Numbered from the stretch's first letter, positions 8,151-17,257 are shown. The stretch is DNA of 46,706 bases from Alphaproteobacteria bacterium (GCA_029268305.1 JAJUGE010000015.1:1-46706); one strand, 5' to 3'. Translations and numbers: made by a program. The notes: a model not told the origin generated them from the sequence alone.

Positions 8151-8753
8151 GTGAGAGCAATTCGTGCGATGGGGCTGCTGCTCGCGGCCATGCTCGCCGC
8201 CTCGGCGACGGCGCAGGAGCGGCCGACCGACGGCACGGCGACCGCCATTTTCGCCGGCGGCTGCTTCTGGTGCGTCGAGGAAGCGTTCGATGCCGTGGAC
8301 GGCGTGACGGAGACGGTCTCCGGCTATACCGGCGGCACGGTCGAGAACCCGACCTACGAGCAGGTCTCGATGGATACGACCGGACACTTCGAGGCGGTGC
8401 TGGTCCGCTACGATCCGGGAAGGGTCGCCTACGAGGAGCTGCTGGACACCTTCTGGCGGAACATCGATCCGTTCGACCGGGCGGGGCAGTTCTGCGATCG
8501 GGGCAACTCGTATCTCAGCGCCATCTTCGTCACCGAGGAGCAGCGGTCCGCCGCCGAGGCGTCGAAGGCAGCGGTCGCCGAGAAGTTCGGGAAGCCGGTC
8601 GCCACCCAGATCCTGCCGGCGCAGACCTTCTACCCGGCCGAGGACTACCACCAGGATTATCACGAGAAGAACGCCCTGCAGTACCGCTTCTACAAGTGGG
8701 GCTGCGGCCGGGCGCAGCGGCTGGAGCAGATCTGGGGCAAGAAGGATTCGTAG
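8151..8753 (+). CDS. msrA: Peptide methionine (S)-S-oxide reductase MsrA, exported
   Basis: A 200-residue MsrA that reduces the S-epimer of methionine sulfoxide in proteins. The active-site motif GCFWC lies at residues 37-41 with nucleophile C38. SGYTGGTVENPTYEQV, HFEAVLVRYDP, FDRAGQFCDRGNSYLSAIF and AEDYHQDY are family signatures, and a C-terminal Cys in KWGCGR can resolve the disulfide. The first ~22 residues (VRAIRAMGLLLAAMLAASATAQ) are a signal peptide, so it should act in the periplasm. The GTG at 8151 is chosen for GGAGGGGG upstream; ATG 8169 is an alternative that shortens the signal peptide. It stands alone, divergent from the cupin gene. Confidence 0.93.
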   Translation: MRAIRAMGLLLAAMLAASATAQERPTDGTATAIFAGGCFWCVEEAFDAVDGVTETVSGYTGGTVENPTYEQVSMDTTGHFEAVLVRYDPGRVAYEELLDTFWRNIDPFDRAGQFCDRGNSYLSAIFVTEEQRSAAEASKAAVAEKFGKPVATQILPAQTFYPAEDYHQDYHEKNALQYRFYKWGCGRAQRLEQIWGKKDS

Positions 8754-8761
8754 ACGCTTCC

Positions 8762-8860
8762 TGTCTTTGCGAGCGACCGTAGGGAGCGCGGCAATCCGGA
8801 GCCGCGGGCTCGGTGCGGGCGGCCCTGGATCGCCGCGACGCTGCGCGCCTCGAGAAGACG
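8762..8860. repeat. Palindromic intergenic element, family 1, copy A
   Basis: Left arm TGTCTTTGCGAG and right arm CTCGAGAAGACG are imperfect inverted ends. Inside, GGCAATCCGG and CCTGGATCGCCG repeat the inverted relation. It fills the convergent gap between msrA and gluQ, where it could act as a two-way terminator. Related copies are at 18922, 24127, 28747, 31669 and 45194. Confidence 0.75.
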
Positions 8861-8873
8861 CCTCATCCTCATA

Positions 8874-9788
8874 CTACCCGGGCACCGTAAGCCGTCGACG
8901 TCCCGCGGCCATGTCCATCACCGCGGCCGGATCGTGCCCCGCCTCGCGCAGGGCGCGGATCGTGAGCGAGCGGTCGCGCTTGGCGAAGCGCCGCCCGTCC
9001 GGGCCGGCGAGCAGGCGGTGGTGGTGGTATTCCGGCACCGGCAGCCCGAGCAGCGCCTGAAGCAGCCGGTGAATGTCGGTTGCCGGCAGCAGGTCTTCGC
9101 CGCGCGTCACCAGCGTCACCCCCTGCAATGCGTCGTCCACCGTGACGGCGAGGTGGTAGCTGGTCGGCGTATCCTTGCGCGCCAGCACCACGTCGCCGTG
9201 GCGCATCGGATCGGCCGCCAGCCTGCCCCGCGCCCGGTCGTGGAATGCGAGCGGCCCGGTGCGCCGCAGGGCCGCCGCCACGTCGAGCCGCAGCGCATGC
9301 GGCTCGCCTGCTGCGATCCGCGCCTCCCGCTCCCCCCTGTCCAGGCGGCGGCACGTGCCGGGATATACCGGCCCGTCCGGCCCGTGCGGCGCATGTCCGG
9401 CGCCGGCGATCTCCGCCAGGATGTCCTTGCGCGTGCAGAAGCAGGGGTAGACGACGCCGAGCTCCGTCAACTGCGCGAGCGCGGCGGCGTAGTCTGCCAT
9501 GTGCTCCGACTGGCGCCGCACCTCGCCGTCCCACTCGACGCCGAGCCAGCGCAGATCCTCGCGGATCGCCGCCTCGAACTCCGGCCGGCAGCGGCTCGCG
9601 TCGATGTTCTCGATGCGCAGCAGGAAGCGGCCGCCCGCCTCGCGAGCGGCGCGGTGCGCGAACGCCGCCGACCAGGCATGGCCGAGATGCAGCAGCCCGG
9701 TCGGGCTCGGGGCGAAGCGCGTGACAGTCCCCGCCGATTCCGATACGAGTGACGGCAATTCCATCCGGCAGATAAAGCGGTGAGGCAT
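8874..9788 (-). CDS. gluQ: Glutamyl-Q tRNA(Asp) synthetase
   Basis: A 304-residue class I synthetase paralogue without an anticodon-binding domain. It activates glutamate and attaches it to queuosine at position 34 of tRNA-Asp. Visible motifs are TRFAPSPTGLLHLGH (HIGH variant at 34-37), the zinc-site pattern YPCFCTRKDI followed by YPGTCRR, PTSYHLAVTVDDALQGVTLVTRGEDLL, and FAKRDRS as the KMSKS variant. Start is either ATG 9788 or ATG 9764; neither has a clear Shine-Dalgarno, and the protein before residue 20 is not conserved. It is divergent from the esterase gene starting at 9794. Confidence 0.93.
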   Translation of the reverse strand: MPHRFICRMELPSLVSESAGTVTRFAPSPTGLLHLGHAWSAAFAHRAAREAGGRFLLRIENIDASRCRPEFEAAIREDLRWLGVEWDGEVRRQSEHMADYAAALAQLTELGVVYPCFCTRKDILAEIAGAGHAPHGPDGPVYPGTCRRLDRGEREARIAAGEPHALRLDVAAALRRTGPLAFHDRARGRLAADPMRHGDVVLARKDTPTSYHLAVTVDDALQGVTLVTRGEDLLPATDIHRLLQALLGLPVPEYHHHRLLAGPDGRRFAKRDRSLTIRALREAGHDPAAVMDMAAGRRRLTVPG

Positions 9789-9793
9789 CGGCG

Positions 9794-10456
9794 ATGCAAC
9801 CCATCATGCAGCTATCCGGCCCCAGTCAGAAGCCCGCCAGCGGCGGCTCGGCGAAGCAGCTCGTGGTGCTGCTGCACGGTCTCGGCGCCGACGGCAACGA
9901 CCTGATCGGCCTGGCGCCGGTGCTCTCGCAGGTGCTGCCCGACGCGGCCTTCGTGTCGCCGAACGCGCCGTTCCCCTGCGACATGGCGCCGTTCGGCTAT
10001 CAATGGTTCAGCGTGCAGGACCGCACCCCCGCGGTGATGCTGGCCGGCGTGCGCATGGCCGCGTCGATTCTCGATCCCTTCCTCGACGAGCAGCTCGAGG
10101 CGCACGGCCTCACGCCGGACCGGATGGCGCTGATCGGCTTCAGCCAGGGCACGATGATGTCGCTGCACGTCGGCCTGCGCCGGCCGGAGCCGGTGGCGGG
10201 CATTCTCGGCTATTCCGGCCGGCTGATCGCGCCGGAGCTGTTGCCCGACGAGATCCGCTCCCGCCCGCCGGTGCAGCTCGTGCACGGCCAGGCGGACGAG
10301 ATGGTGCCGTTCGAATCGATGGCTCTCGCCGCCGAGGCGCTGCGCGAGGCCGGCGTCGAGGTCGAGACCCACGCCTGCCCCGGCCTCGGCCACGGGATCG
10401 ATCAGGACGGGCTGATGGTCGGCGCCCGCTTCCTCAGGCGCATCTTCCCCGGCTGA
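9794..10456 (+). CDS. Alpha/beta hydrolase, phospholipase/carboxylesterase family
   Basis: A 220-residue single-domain serine hydrolase of the carboxylesterase/lysophospholipase type. It shows LLHGLGADGNDLIGLAP as the oxyanion-hole strand, the nucleophile elbow GFSQG (S117), the acid in VHGQADEMVP (D168) and the base in GLGHGID (H200). No signal peptide, so cytoplasmic. Starts at 9794 and 9806 are both possible and neither has a good ribosome site. The gene is monocistronic, converging with the hydroxyacid dehydrogenase gene. Natural substrate not predictable beyond short esters. Confidence 0.88.
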   Translation: MQPIMQLSGPSQKPASGGSAKQLVVLLHGLGADGNDLIGLAPVLSQVLPDAAFVSPNAPFPCDMAPFGYQWFSVQDRTPAVMLAGVRMAASILDPFLDEQLEAHGLTPDRMALIGFSQGTMMSLHVGLRRPEPVAGILGYSGRLIAPELLPDEIRSRPPVQLVHGQADEMVPFESMALAAEALREAGVEVETHACPGLGHGIDQDGLMVGARFLRRIFPG

Positions 10457-10465
10457 GATCGCCTT

Positions 10466-11446
10466 TCAGCGACGGCTCGCCAGCACTTCCGGATTGACTA
10501 CGTTGATCGGATGGCCGGCGTCGAACGCGACGACCTGCTCGAAGATGTCGGTGAACTGCAGCTCGTATTCGTCGCGCGTCACATAGCCGATGTGCGGCGT
10601 GCAGATGACGTTGTCCATGTTGAGCAGCGGGTGCGAGGGGTCGCGCAGCGGCTCTTCCTCGTAAACGTCGACGGCGGCCATTCCCGGACGACCCGCCTGT
10701 AGCGCCGCCACCAGCGCCCCCGGCTCGCTCAGCGGCGCGCGGCTGGTGTTCACCAGCAGCGCCGACGGCTTCATGCGGGCGAGATCGTCGCGCGTGACGA
10801 TGCCCCGCGTCGCGTCCACCAGCCGCATGTGGAGCGAGACGATGTCGGCCCGCTCGAAGAACGCCTGCTTGCTCTCCGCCGTCGCCAGCCCGTCCGCGCG
10901 GGCGCGCGCACGCGATTCGTCCCGCGCCCAGACCAGCACGTTCATGTCGAACGCCCGGGCGTAGGTCGCGACCGCGCGCGCGATGCGCCCGTAGCCGTAG
11001 AGGCCGAGGGTCTGGCCACGGAGCGATCGACCGACGCCCATCTGCCAGTTGCCGGCGCGGAGCGACGCCATCTGCTGCGGCAGCTGGCGCATCGCCGCCA
11101 GGATCAGCGCCCAGGTGAGTTCGGCGGTGGCATAGGACGGTGTGTCCATGTGCATGTTCGACGAGACGACGATGCCGAGCCGGGTGCAGGTATCGACGTC
11201 GATGTGCGGATAGACGCTCCGCTGGCTGATCAGCTTCAGCTTCGGCAGGCGCTCCAGCAGTGGCGTGCGGATCTTCGTCCGCTCCCGGATCAGCACCAGG
11301 GCCTCGGTGTCGGCGAGGCGGGCGGCGAGCGCGTCCACCTCCTCGACATGGTCGGTCCAGACCTCGACCTCGTGGCCCGCCAGCATACGAAAGCAGTCGA
11401 GCGTGCGGATCGTGTCGAACCAGTCGTCGAGGATCGATACCTTCAT
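10466..11446 (-). CDS. D-2-hydroxyacid dehydrogenase family protein
   Basis: A 326-residue NAD(P)-dependent dehydrogenase of the D-isomer-specific 2-hydroxyacid family (relatives include SerA and glyoxylate reductase). The nucleotide fold is at [17 protein letters not shown]. The catalytic set is R236 in [10 protein letters not shown], a Glu in DVYEEEP (about 263-265) and H285 in CTPHIGY. ATG 11446 follows GGGGGAA and is chosen; the open frame continues far upstream but without family similarity. It starts divergently from the MmgE/PrpD gene, 117 bases away, which may act on a related hydroxy-acid metabolite. Exact substrate unknown. Confidence 0.9.
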   Translation of the reverse strand: MKVSILDDWFDTIRTLDCFRMLAGHEVEVWTDHVEEVDALAARLADTEALVLIRERTKIRTPLLERLPKLKLISQRSVYPHIDVDTCTRLGIVVSSNMHMDTPSYATAELTWALILAAMRQLPQQMASLRAGNWQMGVGRSLRGQTLGLYGYGRIARAVATYARAFDMNVLVWARDESRARARADGLATAESKQAFFERADIVSLHMRLVDATRGIVTRDDLARMKPSALLVNTSRAPLSEPGALVAALQAGRPGMAAVDVYEEEPLRDPSHPLLNMDNVICTPHIGYVTRDEYELQFTDIFEQVVAFDAGHPINVVNPEVLASRR

Positions 11447-11563
11447 CGCCGTTCCCCCGTATACTGTCCGAGGTTTCACATACGACCGAATCGCGGACGC
11501 GTCGACAGCCGCCGCGCCATGTGCGAACGTTCGGCCAGGCTGAAGACGGCAAGGAGGAACATC

Positions 11564-12937
11564 ATGCAACGTACCGCCGGCGCCCGCCACGACAGCGACG
11601 TCGCGATCACGCGGCCCCTCGCCGAGTTCGCATCCACTCTCCGCTACGAGGACATCCCGGCCGACGCGCTCGCCGTCGCGCGGCACTGCCTGCTCGACGT
11701 GATCGGCGTGACCCTCGCCGGCATGGACGAGCCGCTGGTCACGATGCTGCGCGAGCAGGTGGCCGAGGACGGCGGCAATCCCCAGGCGACGCTGATCGGC
11801 CACGGCGGCAAGGTCTCGACCGGGCAGGCCGCCCTCGTCAACGGCTCGGCCGCGCACGCGCTCGACTTCGACGACGTGCTCGGCGTGATGACCGGGCACC
11901 CGACCGTGCCGGTGATGCCCGCCGCCCTCGCCCTCGGCGAATGGAAGGGTCTCGACGGCAAGGCGCTGCTCACCGCCTTCGTCGCCGGGGTCGAGATCGA
12001 AGGCCGCCTCGGCGCCTCCATGGGCGACAGCCACTATGCCCGCGGCTGGCACGCCACCGGCACGTTCGGCACCTTCGGCGCGGCGGCGGCGTGCGCGCGG
12101 ATGCTCGGCCTCGATCCGGCGGCGACGGCGCGCGCGCTCGGTATCGCCGGCACCTCGGCGGCCGGGCTCAAGTCGATGTTCGGCACCATGTGCAAGCCGC
12201 TGCACGCCGGACGTGCGGCCGAGAACGGGCTGCGCGCGGCACGGCTCGCGGCGCGCGGCTTCACCACGCGCGAGGACGTGCTCGACTGCGCCCAGGGCTT
12301 CGCCGACACCCAGGCCGACGAGTTCCGGCCGCAGGCGGCGATCGAGGGGCTCGGCACGCGCTGGCACACCCCCGACGTGCTCTTCAAGTACCACCCCGCC
12401 TGCTACGGCACCCACGCGCCGATCGAGGCGGCACGCGCGATCCGGGCCAATCCGGCCTTCGACCCGGCCAAGGTCGAGCGTGTCGAGGTGAGGGTCGCTC
12501 CCTCCTGCCTCAAGATGTGCAACATCCCCAACCCGACCACCGGCCTCGAGGCCAAGTTCAGCCTCCGCTACACCGTCGGCCTCGGCCTCGCCGGGCAGGC
12601 GACCGGCGGGCTCGAGTCCTATTTCGACGAGTCGGTCGGGCGGGAGGAAGTGCGCCGCCTGCTGGAGCTCTGCCGCGTCGAGAGCGTCGACGACCAGAAG
12701 TTCACCATGGCCGAAGTGGTCGTCCACCAGAAAGACGGCCTCGTCCTGCGCGAGCGCCGCGACGTCGGCGAGCCGATGCGCGACCTCTCCGGCCAGTGGG
12801 CCAAGCTCCGCACCAAGTTCGAGGCGCTGACCGGCCCGATCCTCGGCGAGAAGCGGGCGGCCGAGGTGGTCTCGCTGGTCGAAGGCATCGACGGCGCCGC
12901 GAAGCTCGACCCGCTGCTGGCGGCCACAGTGCGCTGA
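11564..12937 (+). CDS. MmgE/PrpD family protein
   Basis: A 457-residue member of the MmgE/PrpD superfamily, which includes 2-methylcitrate dehydratase, cis-aconitate decarboxylase and iminodisuccinate epimerase. Landmarks are [11 protein letters not shown] near the N-terminus, the active-site region [13 protein letters not shown] followed by [68 protein letters not shown] and [17 protein letters not shown]. Length fits the family. AAGGAGGA precedes ATG 11564. The superfamily has mixed reactions, so the substrate should not be named. Divergent from the D-2-hydroxyacid dehydrogenase gene. Confidence 0.9.
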   Translation: MQRTAGARHDSDVAITRPLAEFASTLRYEDIPADALAVARHCLLDVIGVTLAGMDEPLVTMLREQVAEDGGNPQATLIGHGGKVSTGQAALVNGSAAHALDFDDVLGVMTGHPTVPVMPAALALGEWKGLDGKALLTAFVAGVEIEGRLGASMGDSHYARGWHATGTFGTFGAAAACARMLGLDPAATARALGIAGTSAAGLKSMFGTMCKPLHAGRAAENGLRAARLAARGFTTREDVLDCAQGFADTQADEFRPQAAIEGLGTRWHTPDVLFKYHPACYGTHAPIEAARAIRANPAFDPAKVERVEVRVAPSCLKMCNIPNPTTGLEAKFSLRYTVGLGLAGQATGGLESYFDESVGREEVRRLLELCRVESVDDQKFTMAEVVVHQKDGLVLRERRDVGEPMRDLSGQWAKLRTKFEALTGPILGEKRAAEVVSLVEGIDGAAKLDPLLAATVR

Positions 12938-12950
12938 AATACGCTTCGGA

Positions 12951-12979
12951 GGTGGCGGGGCCGACCCGGCTCCGCCACC
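12951..12979. terminator. Convergent G+C hairpin
   Basis: GGTGGCGGGGCCG (12951-12963) pairs with CGGCTCCGCCACC (12967-12979) with a single G-T pair and a 3-base loop. It lies between the stops of the MmgE/PrpD gene and the minus-strand methyltransferase gene, where it could end both transcripts. Confidence 0.6.
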
Positions 12980-12997
12980 CGCGCGTGCCGGGTCCGG

Positions 12998-13708
12998 TCA
13001 GTGCTTGCGGATCACGGCGTGCGGCTCGGCCCGCACCAGCTCGAGCGACGGATTGGCGGCGAGGAAAGCGTCTGTGGCGCGCCGGCACCCGCCATAGTCG
13101 TTGTAGTCGTCCAGGATCATCATGCCGCCGCGGCTGAGGACCGGCGCCGTCCGCTCGAGGCATAGCATCACCGGGTCGTGCCAGTCGCAGTCGATGTGCG
13201 CGAGCGCGAGCCGGTCGTCGGCGCCAAAGCCGACCGTTTCCTCGAACAGCCCGGCGTGCAGGGCGATCCTCGACCCGTCGACCGGGTAGCCGAACGTCCG
13301 GAACGTCTCGCAGACCCGTCCGTACAGGCCGTCCTGGTAGCCGTAATAGACGTCGCCGCCGAGCCCTTCCGAGCGGCCCGAGCGGATGACCTCGTAGCGC
13401 TCCTTCGATTTCTCGTCGTCGCGCTCTCCGGGCGGCGGGATCATGCCGAACACGTCGTAGCCGTGCAGCCTGCGGCCGTCGTCGAGCTCGGACGCCAGAT
13501 AGATCGCCGACCCGCCGAGCGCGATGCCGAATTCGGCGAAATCGCCGGGGACGTTCCCGCGCTTCACTTCGCGGATCGCATCGCGCAGGCTGAGGAACTT
13601 GGCGTCGGAGAGATAGGTGAGACGGCGTCGCCGCACCTCCCGCGCCATGGGCGGGAGCCTGAGGCGGTTCAGCCGGTTCGTCGCGCGGCGGCTCAAGGCA
13701 GAGAGCAT
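12998..13708 (-). CDS. TylF/MycF-type class I methyltransferase-like protein
   Basis: A 236-residue protein resembling the TylF (macrocin O-methyltransferase) family of SAM- and Mg-dependent enzymes. The SAM-binding region is GDFAEFGIALGGSAIYLA, the family's FDVFxMxPPP-like segment is HGYDVFGMIPPPGERD, and the metal/substrate region is LALAHIDCDWHDPVMLCLE followed by GGMMILDDYNDYGGCRRA. The N-terminal 30 residues are very basic. The ATG at 13708 overlaps the end of the upstream luciferase-like gene region (one base after its stop), so the two are co-transcribed and perhaps translationally coupled. TylF homologues outside antibiotic clusters often modify surface sugars; the acceptor here is unknown. 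Confidence 0.82.
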   Translation of the reverse strand: MLSALSRRATNRLNRLRLPPMAREVRRRRLTYLSDAKFLSLRDAIREVKRGNVPGDFAEFGIALGGSAIYLASELDDGRRLHGYDVFGMIPPPGERDDEKSKERYEVIRSGRSEGLGGDVYYGYQDGLYGRVCETFRTFGYPVDGSRIALHAGLFEETVGFGADDRLALAHIDCDWHDPVMLCLERTAPVLSRGGMMILDDYNDYGGCRRATDAFLAANPSLELVRAEPHAVIRKH

Positions 13709-13709
13709 G

Positions 13710-14816
13710 TCAGCCTCGACTTCGATTCGCGTCTGAATGTTGGGCGAGCTTCGGCATCACCTCGCTCGCCAGCAGCGTCATCGAGTGGCGCCACATGTCG
13801 GCGCGGCCGTCCCAGTCGTGGCCGGTCGCGAGCAGCGTGCCGAACGGCCCGACCTCGTCGCGGAGATGCACCAGCCGGTCGAGCACGGTCTTCGGACTGC
13901 CGGCGATCACCATGGTCGCGAGAGCGTGGTCGACGTGCTCGTCGATCTCGGCCGCGGTCGCGGCGTCCGGCGGGCCGGGTCGCGCGCGCTGCGCGTTCAC
14001 GGTGGCGAGATAGCGGAAGTAGAAGGCGAGCCCGCCCTCGGGGTCGGCGACGTAATCCGCAGCCTCCTCGTCGCGGTCGGTGACGTGTTGGCTGCGCGCC
14101 ACTCGCCAGTCGGCCGGGTCGGGGCGGCGGCCGGCCGCCTCGCAGCCTTCGGCATAGAGCGGCCAGTGGGTCGCGACGTGCGCCGAGGGGACGAAGTTGG
14201 CCGAGATCGGGATCCAGCCCTTCTCGCCCGCCAGCCGAGCGGTCGAGGAGTTGGGGCTGCGGAGCGCGATCGCGATCGGCGGATGCGGCCGCTGCACCGG
14301 CTTGGGCATGACCCCGACGCCGTAGTCCGGCAGGATCACCGACTTCAGGTCGATGTCCCAGAACTCGCCCTGGAAGCGATAGGGCGGATCGCCCTTCCAG
14401 ATCGCCTGGATGATCTCGATCGACTCCAGCATCATCCGGCCGCGCACCGCGCCGTCGGTGTCCTTGAACAGCTCGGCGTCGCTCGGCAGTCCGCCCGGGC
14501 CGATCCCGAGCATCAGCCGCCCGCCCGAAAGCTGGTCGAAGAACGCGGCCTGCGCCGCCACCGCCGCCGGATGCTGGTGCGGCAGGTTCACCACGCCGGT
14601 GCCGAGCCGGATCTTGCTGGTGACTGGCGCCAGCGAGGCCAGGAACATCAGCGGCGAGACGATCGGCTCCGCCTTCGAGGTGAAATGCTCGCCGATCCAG
14701 GCTTCGTCGTAGCCGAGCCGATCGGCGACGATCACCGCCTCCCGGTCCTCGGCGATCACCGCAGCCGTATCCCGTGCCGGATGGTGCAACGGCATCGCGA
14801 ACAACCCGAGCCGCAT
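13710..14816 (-). CDS. Luciferase-like (LLM class) flavin-dependent monooxygenase
   Basis: A 368-residue bacterial-luciferase-fold protein. It begins MRLGLFAMPLHHPARD, then shows GYDEAWIGEHF, RLGTGVVNLPHQHPAAVAAQAAFFDQLSGGRLMLGIGPGG and PHPPIAIALRSPNS, all typical of FMNH2-dependent limonene/alkanal-type monooxygenases, and ends with a MVIAGSPKTVLDRL segment. ATG 14816 follows GGGGAGA; an in-frame start at 14864 would add 16 residues without similarity. It is first in a two-gene unit with the TylF-like methyltransferase. A flavin reductase would be needed and none is adjacent. Substrate unknown. Confidence 0.88.
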   Translation of the reverse strand: MRLGLFAMPLHHPARDTAAVIAEDREAVIVADRLGYDEAWIGEHFTSKAEPIVSPLMFLASLAPVTSKIRLGTGVVNLPHQHPAAVAAQAAFFDQLSGGRLMLGIGPGGLPSDAELFKDTDGAVRGRMMLESIEIIQAIWKGDPPYRFQGEFWDIDLKSVILPDYGVGVMPKPVQRPHPPIAIALRSPNSSTARLAGEKGWIPISANFVPSAHVATHWPLYAEGCEAAGRRPDPADWRVARSQHVTDRDEEAADYVADPEGGLAFYFRYLATVNAQRARPGPPDAATAAEIDEHVDHALATMVIAGSPKTVLDRLVHLRDEVGPFGTLLATGHDWDGRADMWRHSMTLLASEVMPKLAQHSDANRSRG

Positions 14817-14875
14817 GGCGTGGTCTCCCCGTGGATCATTCGTTGGCACGACTCTAGTCGCCACTCTCTAAAACT

Positions 14876-15014
14876 GTCACCCCGCACTTGATGCGGGGGC
14901 CATGCCCGAGAGTCGGCCGCATGCGAGGGAGTCGCGGCAAGGGTCGCGCTCCGTCGGCCAGGTTCTCGCAGGCACGACTCTCAGGCGTGGGTCGCGGATC
15001 AAGTCCGCGATGAC
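14876..15014. repeat. Palindromic intergenic element, family 2, copy A
   Basis: The left end reads GTCACCCCGCACTTGATGCG; the right end, GGATCAAGTCCGCGATGAC, is its imperfect inverted counterpart. It occupies most of the 300-base divergent gap between the luciferase-like gene and the TfdA-like gene, leaving short flanks for promoters. Related copies are at 31520 and 33676. Confidence 0.7.
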
Positions 15015-15116
15015 AATCATGGAAGGGGAAACAGTCGTGGTGAAGGCGACCGCTTGAATCCCCCGGCCGCGCGGCGCACCCTTGTGGCAAAGAGGAAACA
15101 GCGAGGACGACGCCAA

Positions 15117-16046
15117 ATGACCGGCCAACCCTATCGCCATATCACCGTCCGCCCGCTCCATCCGTTGTTCGCCGCCGAGGTGACCGGCATCGACCTGACG
15201 CAGCCCCTGCCCGACGACGTCTTCGCCGAGGTGGCGGCCGCGTTCGACGAGCATTCGGTCCTCGTCTTCCCCGGCCAGAGGCTCGACAACGACCGGCAGA
15301 TCGCCTTCAGCCGCCGCTTCGGCGAGCTCGAGGTGATGCTGAAGGGCGTCGTCGGCGAGGACCGGCATCTCGCCGGCATCTCCAACGTCGACCCGAAGAC
15401 GAACCAGATCATTCCCGCCGACCACCCGCGCATGCTGCGCCAATACGGCAACGAGCTCTGGCACACCGACAGCTCGTTCAAGCCGGTGTCGGCCAAGGCG
15501 TCGCTGCTGCACGGGCGCGAGGTGCCGCCGTCCGGCGGCGAGACCCACTTCGCCGCGATGCGCGCCGCCTGGGACGATCTGCCGGCGGAGAAGAAGCGCC
15601 TCTGCGAGCGGCTGGTGGCCGAGCACAGCTTCGTCTATTCGCGCCGCCAGGTGGTGAAGGAGGACTTCCTCACGCCCGAGGAGAAGGCCGAGGTGCCGCC
15701 GGTGCCGCAGGCGCTGGTGGTCGAGAACCCGCGCAACGCCCGCAAGGCGCTCTACGTCGCGAGCCACGCCGAGCGCATTCTCGGCTGGCCGGAGGCGCAG
15801 GGCCGCGCCCTGCTCGACGAGCTGCTCGCCCATGCGACCCAGCCGAAATACGTCTACACCCACCGCTGGCGCCCGTGGGACCTGGTGATGTGGGACAACC
15901 GTGCGACCATGCACAAGGGCAGCGCCTACGACTACCGCAACCACCGCCGGGTGATGGTGCGCACCACCGTCGCCGGCGACGCGCCGACGATCACCGCCGA
16001 CGAGGTGCGGCGGCGCGAGGCGGAGGCGGCGACGCTCGCCGCCTGA
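15117..16046 (+). CDS. TfdA/TauD-family Fe(II)/2-oxoglutarate dioxygenase
   Basis: A 309-residue non-haem iron dioxygenase. The iron ligands are H116 and D118 in LWHTDSSF and H266 in DNRATMHKGS; R282 in RRVMVRTT should bind 2-oxoglutarate. The spacing and the stretch SAKASLLHGREVPPSGGETHFA are closest to TfdA (2,4-D/alpha-ketoglutarate dioxygenase) among family members I know, so an aryloxy- or similar carboxylate or a sulfonate are possible substrates. ATG 15117 has GAGGA upstream; an in-frame start at 15054 adds a basic tail. The next gene, 46 bases on, is a luciferase-like oxidoreductase, probably in the same operon. Confidence 0.9.
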   Translation: MTGQPYRHITVRPLHPLFAAEVTGIDLTQPLPDDVFAEVAAAFDEHSVLVFPGQRLDNDRQIAFSRRFGELEVMLKGVVGEDRHLAGISNVDPKTNQIIPADHPRMLRQYGNELWHTDSSFKPVSAKASLLHGREVPPSGGETHFAAMRAAWDDLPAEKKRLCERLVAEHSFVYSRRQVVKEDFLTPEEKAEVPPVPQALVVENPRNARKALYVASHAERILGWPEAQGRALLDELLAHATQPKYVYTHRWRPWDLVMWDNRATMHKGSAYDYRNHRRVMVRTTVAGDAPTITADEVRRREAEAATLAA

Positions 16047-16092
16047 CGGTCGCCGCGGCCACAACGAGAACAGGGACATAGGGAGGGAGGCC

Positions 16093-17166
16093 ATGGAGCT
16101 CGCGATCGCGATCCCGACGGCGGCGGATTCGTACAAGCTGGTCGAGCGGGCGGAGGAGCTCGGCTTCGCCGCCGCCTGGTTCTACGACACCCAGATGCTG
16201 AGCGCGGACTGCTTCGTCGCCATGGGGGCGGCGGCGGTCCGCACCTCGCGCATCCGCCTCGGCACCGGCGTGCTGATCCCCTCGAACCGCATCCCGGCGG
16301 TGACGGCGAACGCCCTCGCCTCGCTCAACAAGCTCGCACCCGGGCGGAGCGACTTCGGCGTCGGCACCGGCTTCACCGGCCGCCGCGCCATGGGCCTCGG
16401 CGCGATGAAGCTCGCCGACATGGAGGCCTACATCGACACGGTCATGGCCCTCCTGCGCGAGGAGACCGTCGAGACCGAGATCGAGGGCAAGCGGCGCAAG
16501 ATCCGCTTCCTCAACCCGGAGCTCGGGCTGATCAACACCCGCGATCCGGTGGCGCTCCACGTCTCCGCCTACGGCCCGCGCGCCCGACGGCTGACGGCGA
16601 AGCTCGGCGCCGGCTGGCTCACCTTCGCCGGCGACGTCGAGAGCGGCGTGGCCGGGCTCGAGGACATGACCGCGAGCTGGCAGGAGGCGGGCCGCGACGG
16701 CCAGCCCCTCTCCGCCACCGCCTTCACCCTCGGCTGCGTGCTGGAGCCGGGAGAGCCCGCCGATTCGCCGCGCGCCGTGGCCCAGGCGGGGCCGCGCGCC
16801 TCGGTCCTCCTGCACCGCGCCGCCGACGAGGCACTGGCCGGCCTGCCCAACACCAGCGCCGTGCCGGAGTCGGTGCGGAACGAGGTCGAGGGCTACGTCG
16901 CCCACGCCCGGACGTTCGAGCCGGCCGACGCCCGGTACCTCCACAACCACCGCGGCCACCTGATGTTCGTGCGCGACGACGAGCGCCCGTTCGTCACCGC
17001 CGAGCTGATCCGCCGCACCAGCTTCACCGCCGAGGAGCCCGAGCTGAAGCAGCGCCTGGAAGCCCTCCACGCCGCCGGCTTCACCCAGCTCGCCATCCAG
17101 ATCGTCCCCGGCCAGGAAGACGCGATCGAGGACTGGGCGCGGCTGCGGCGGGCGATGGTGGGGTAG
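16093..17166 (+). CDS. Luciferase-like (LLM class) oxidoreductase
   Basis: A 357-residue TIM-barrel flavin- or F420-type oxidoreductase. MELAIAIPTAADSYKLVERAEELGFAAAWFYDTQML, TSRIRLGTGVLIPSNRIPAVTANALASLNKLAPGR and DFGVGTGFTGRRAMG resemble the branch near methylenetetrahydromethanopterin reductase, so the cofactor could be F420 or FMN. AGGGAGGGAGG precedes the ATG. It follows the TfdA-like dioxygenase by 46 bases, and the two may perform successive oxidations. The flanking DNA downstream changes abruptly to lower G+C. Confidence 0.85.
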   Translation: MELAIAIPTAADSYKLVERAEELGFAAAWFYDTQMLSADCFVAMGAAAVRTSRIRLGTGVLIPSNRIPAVTANALASLNKLAPGRSDFGVGTGFTGRRAMGLGAMKLADMEAYIDTVMALLREETVETEIEGKRRKIRFLNPELGLINTRDPVALHVSAYGPRARRLTAKLGAGWLTFAGDVESGVAGLEDMTASWQEAGRDGQPLSATAFTLGCVLEPGEPADSPRAVAQAGPRASVLLHRAADEALAGLPNTSAVPESVRNEVEGYVAHARTFEPADARYLHNHRGHLMFVRDDERPFVTAELIRRTSFTAEEPELKQRLEALHAAGFTQLAIQIVPGQEDAIEDWARLRRAMVG

Positions 17167-17205
17167 GGGGCGCAGAGAGCGCGCGCTGATGATGTTTATA
17201 GCCCA

Positions 17206-17234
17206 TTGACTCTCAACCTATCCGTGAGAATCAT
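17206..17234 (+). promoter_or_regulatory. Possible sigma70-type promoter for the winged-helix gene
   Basis: TTGACT (17206-17211), a 17-base spacer, and AATCAT (17229-17234) lie 23 bases ahead of the ATG at 17258. The -35 is good and the -10 is weak; the local A+T-rich setting adds some support. Confidence 0.3.
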
Positions 17235-17257
17235 TTCGGCATTAGCTGGGGGCGCAG

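Noticed and set aside
11447-12727. Upstream in-frame extension of the D-2-hydroxyacid dehydrogenase (possible fusion protein)
   Set aside because: The extension is antisense to the MmgE/PrpD gene and has no similarity; ATG 11446 has a good ribosome site and matches the family start.
14876-15014. Transposon end or insertion sequence
   Set aside because: No transposase reading frame in or near the element; the whole unit is shorter than 150 bases.
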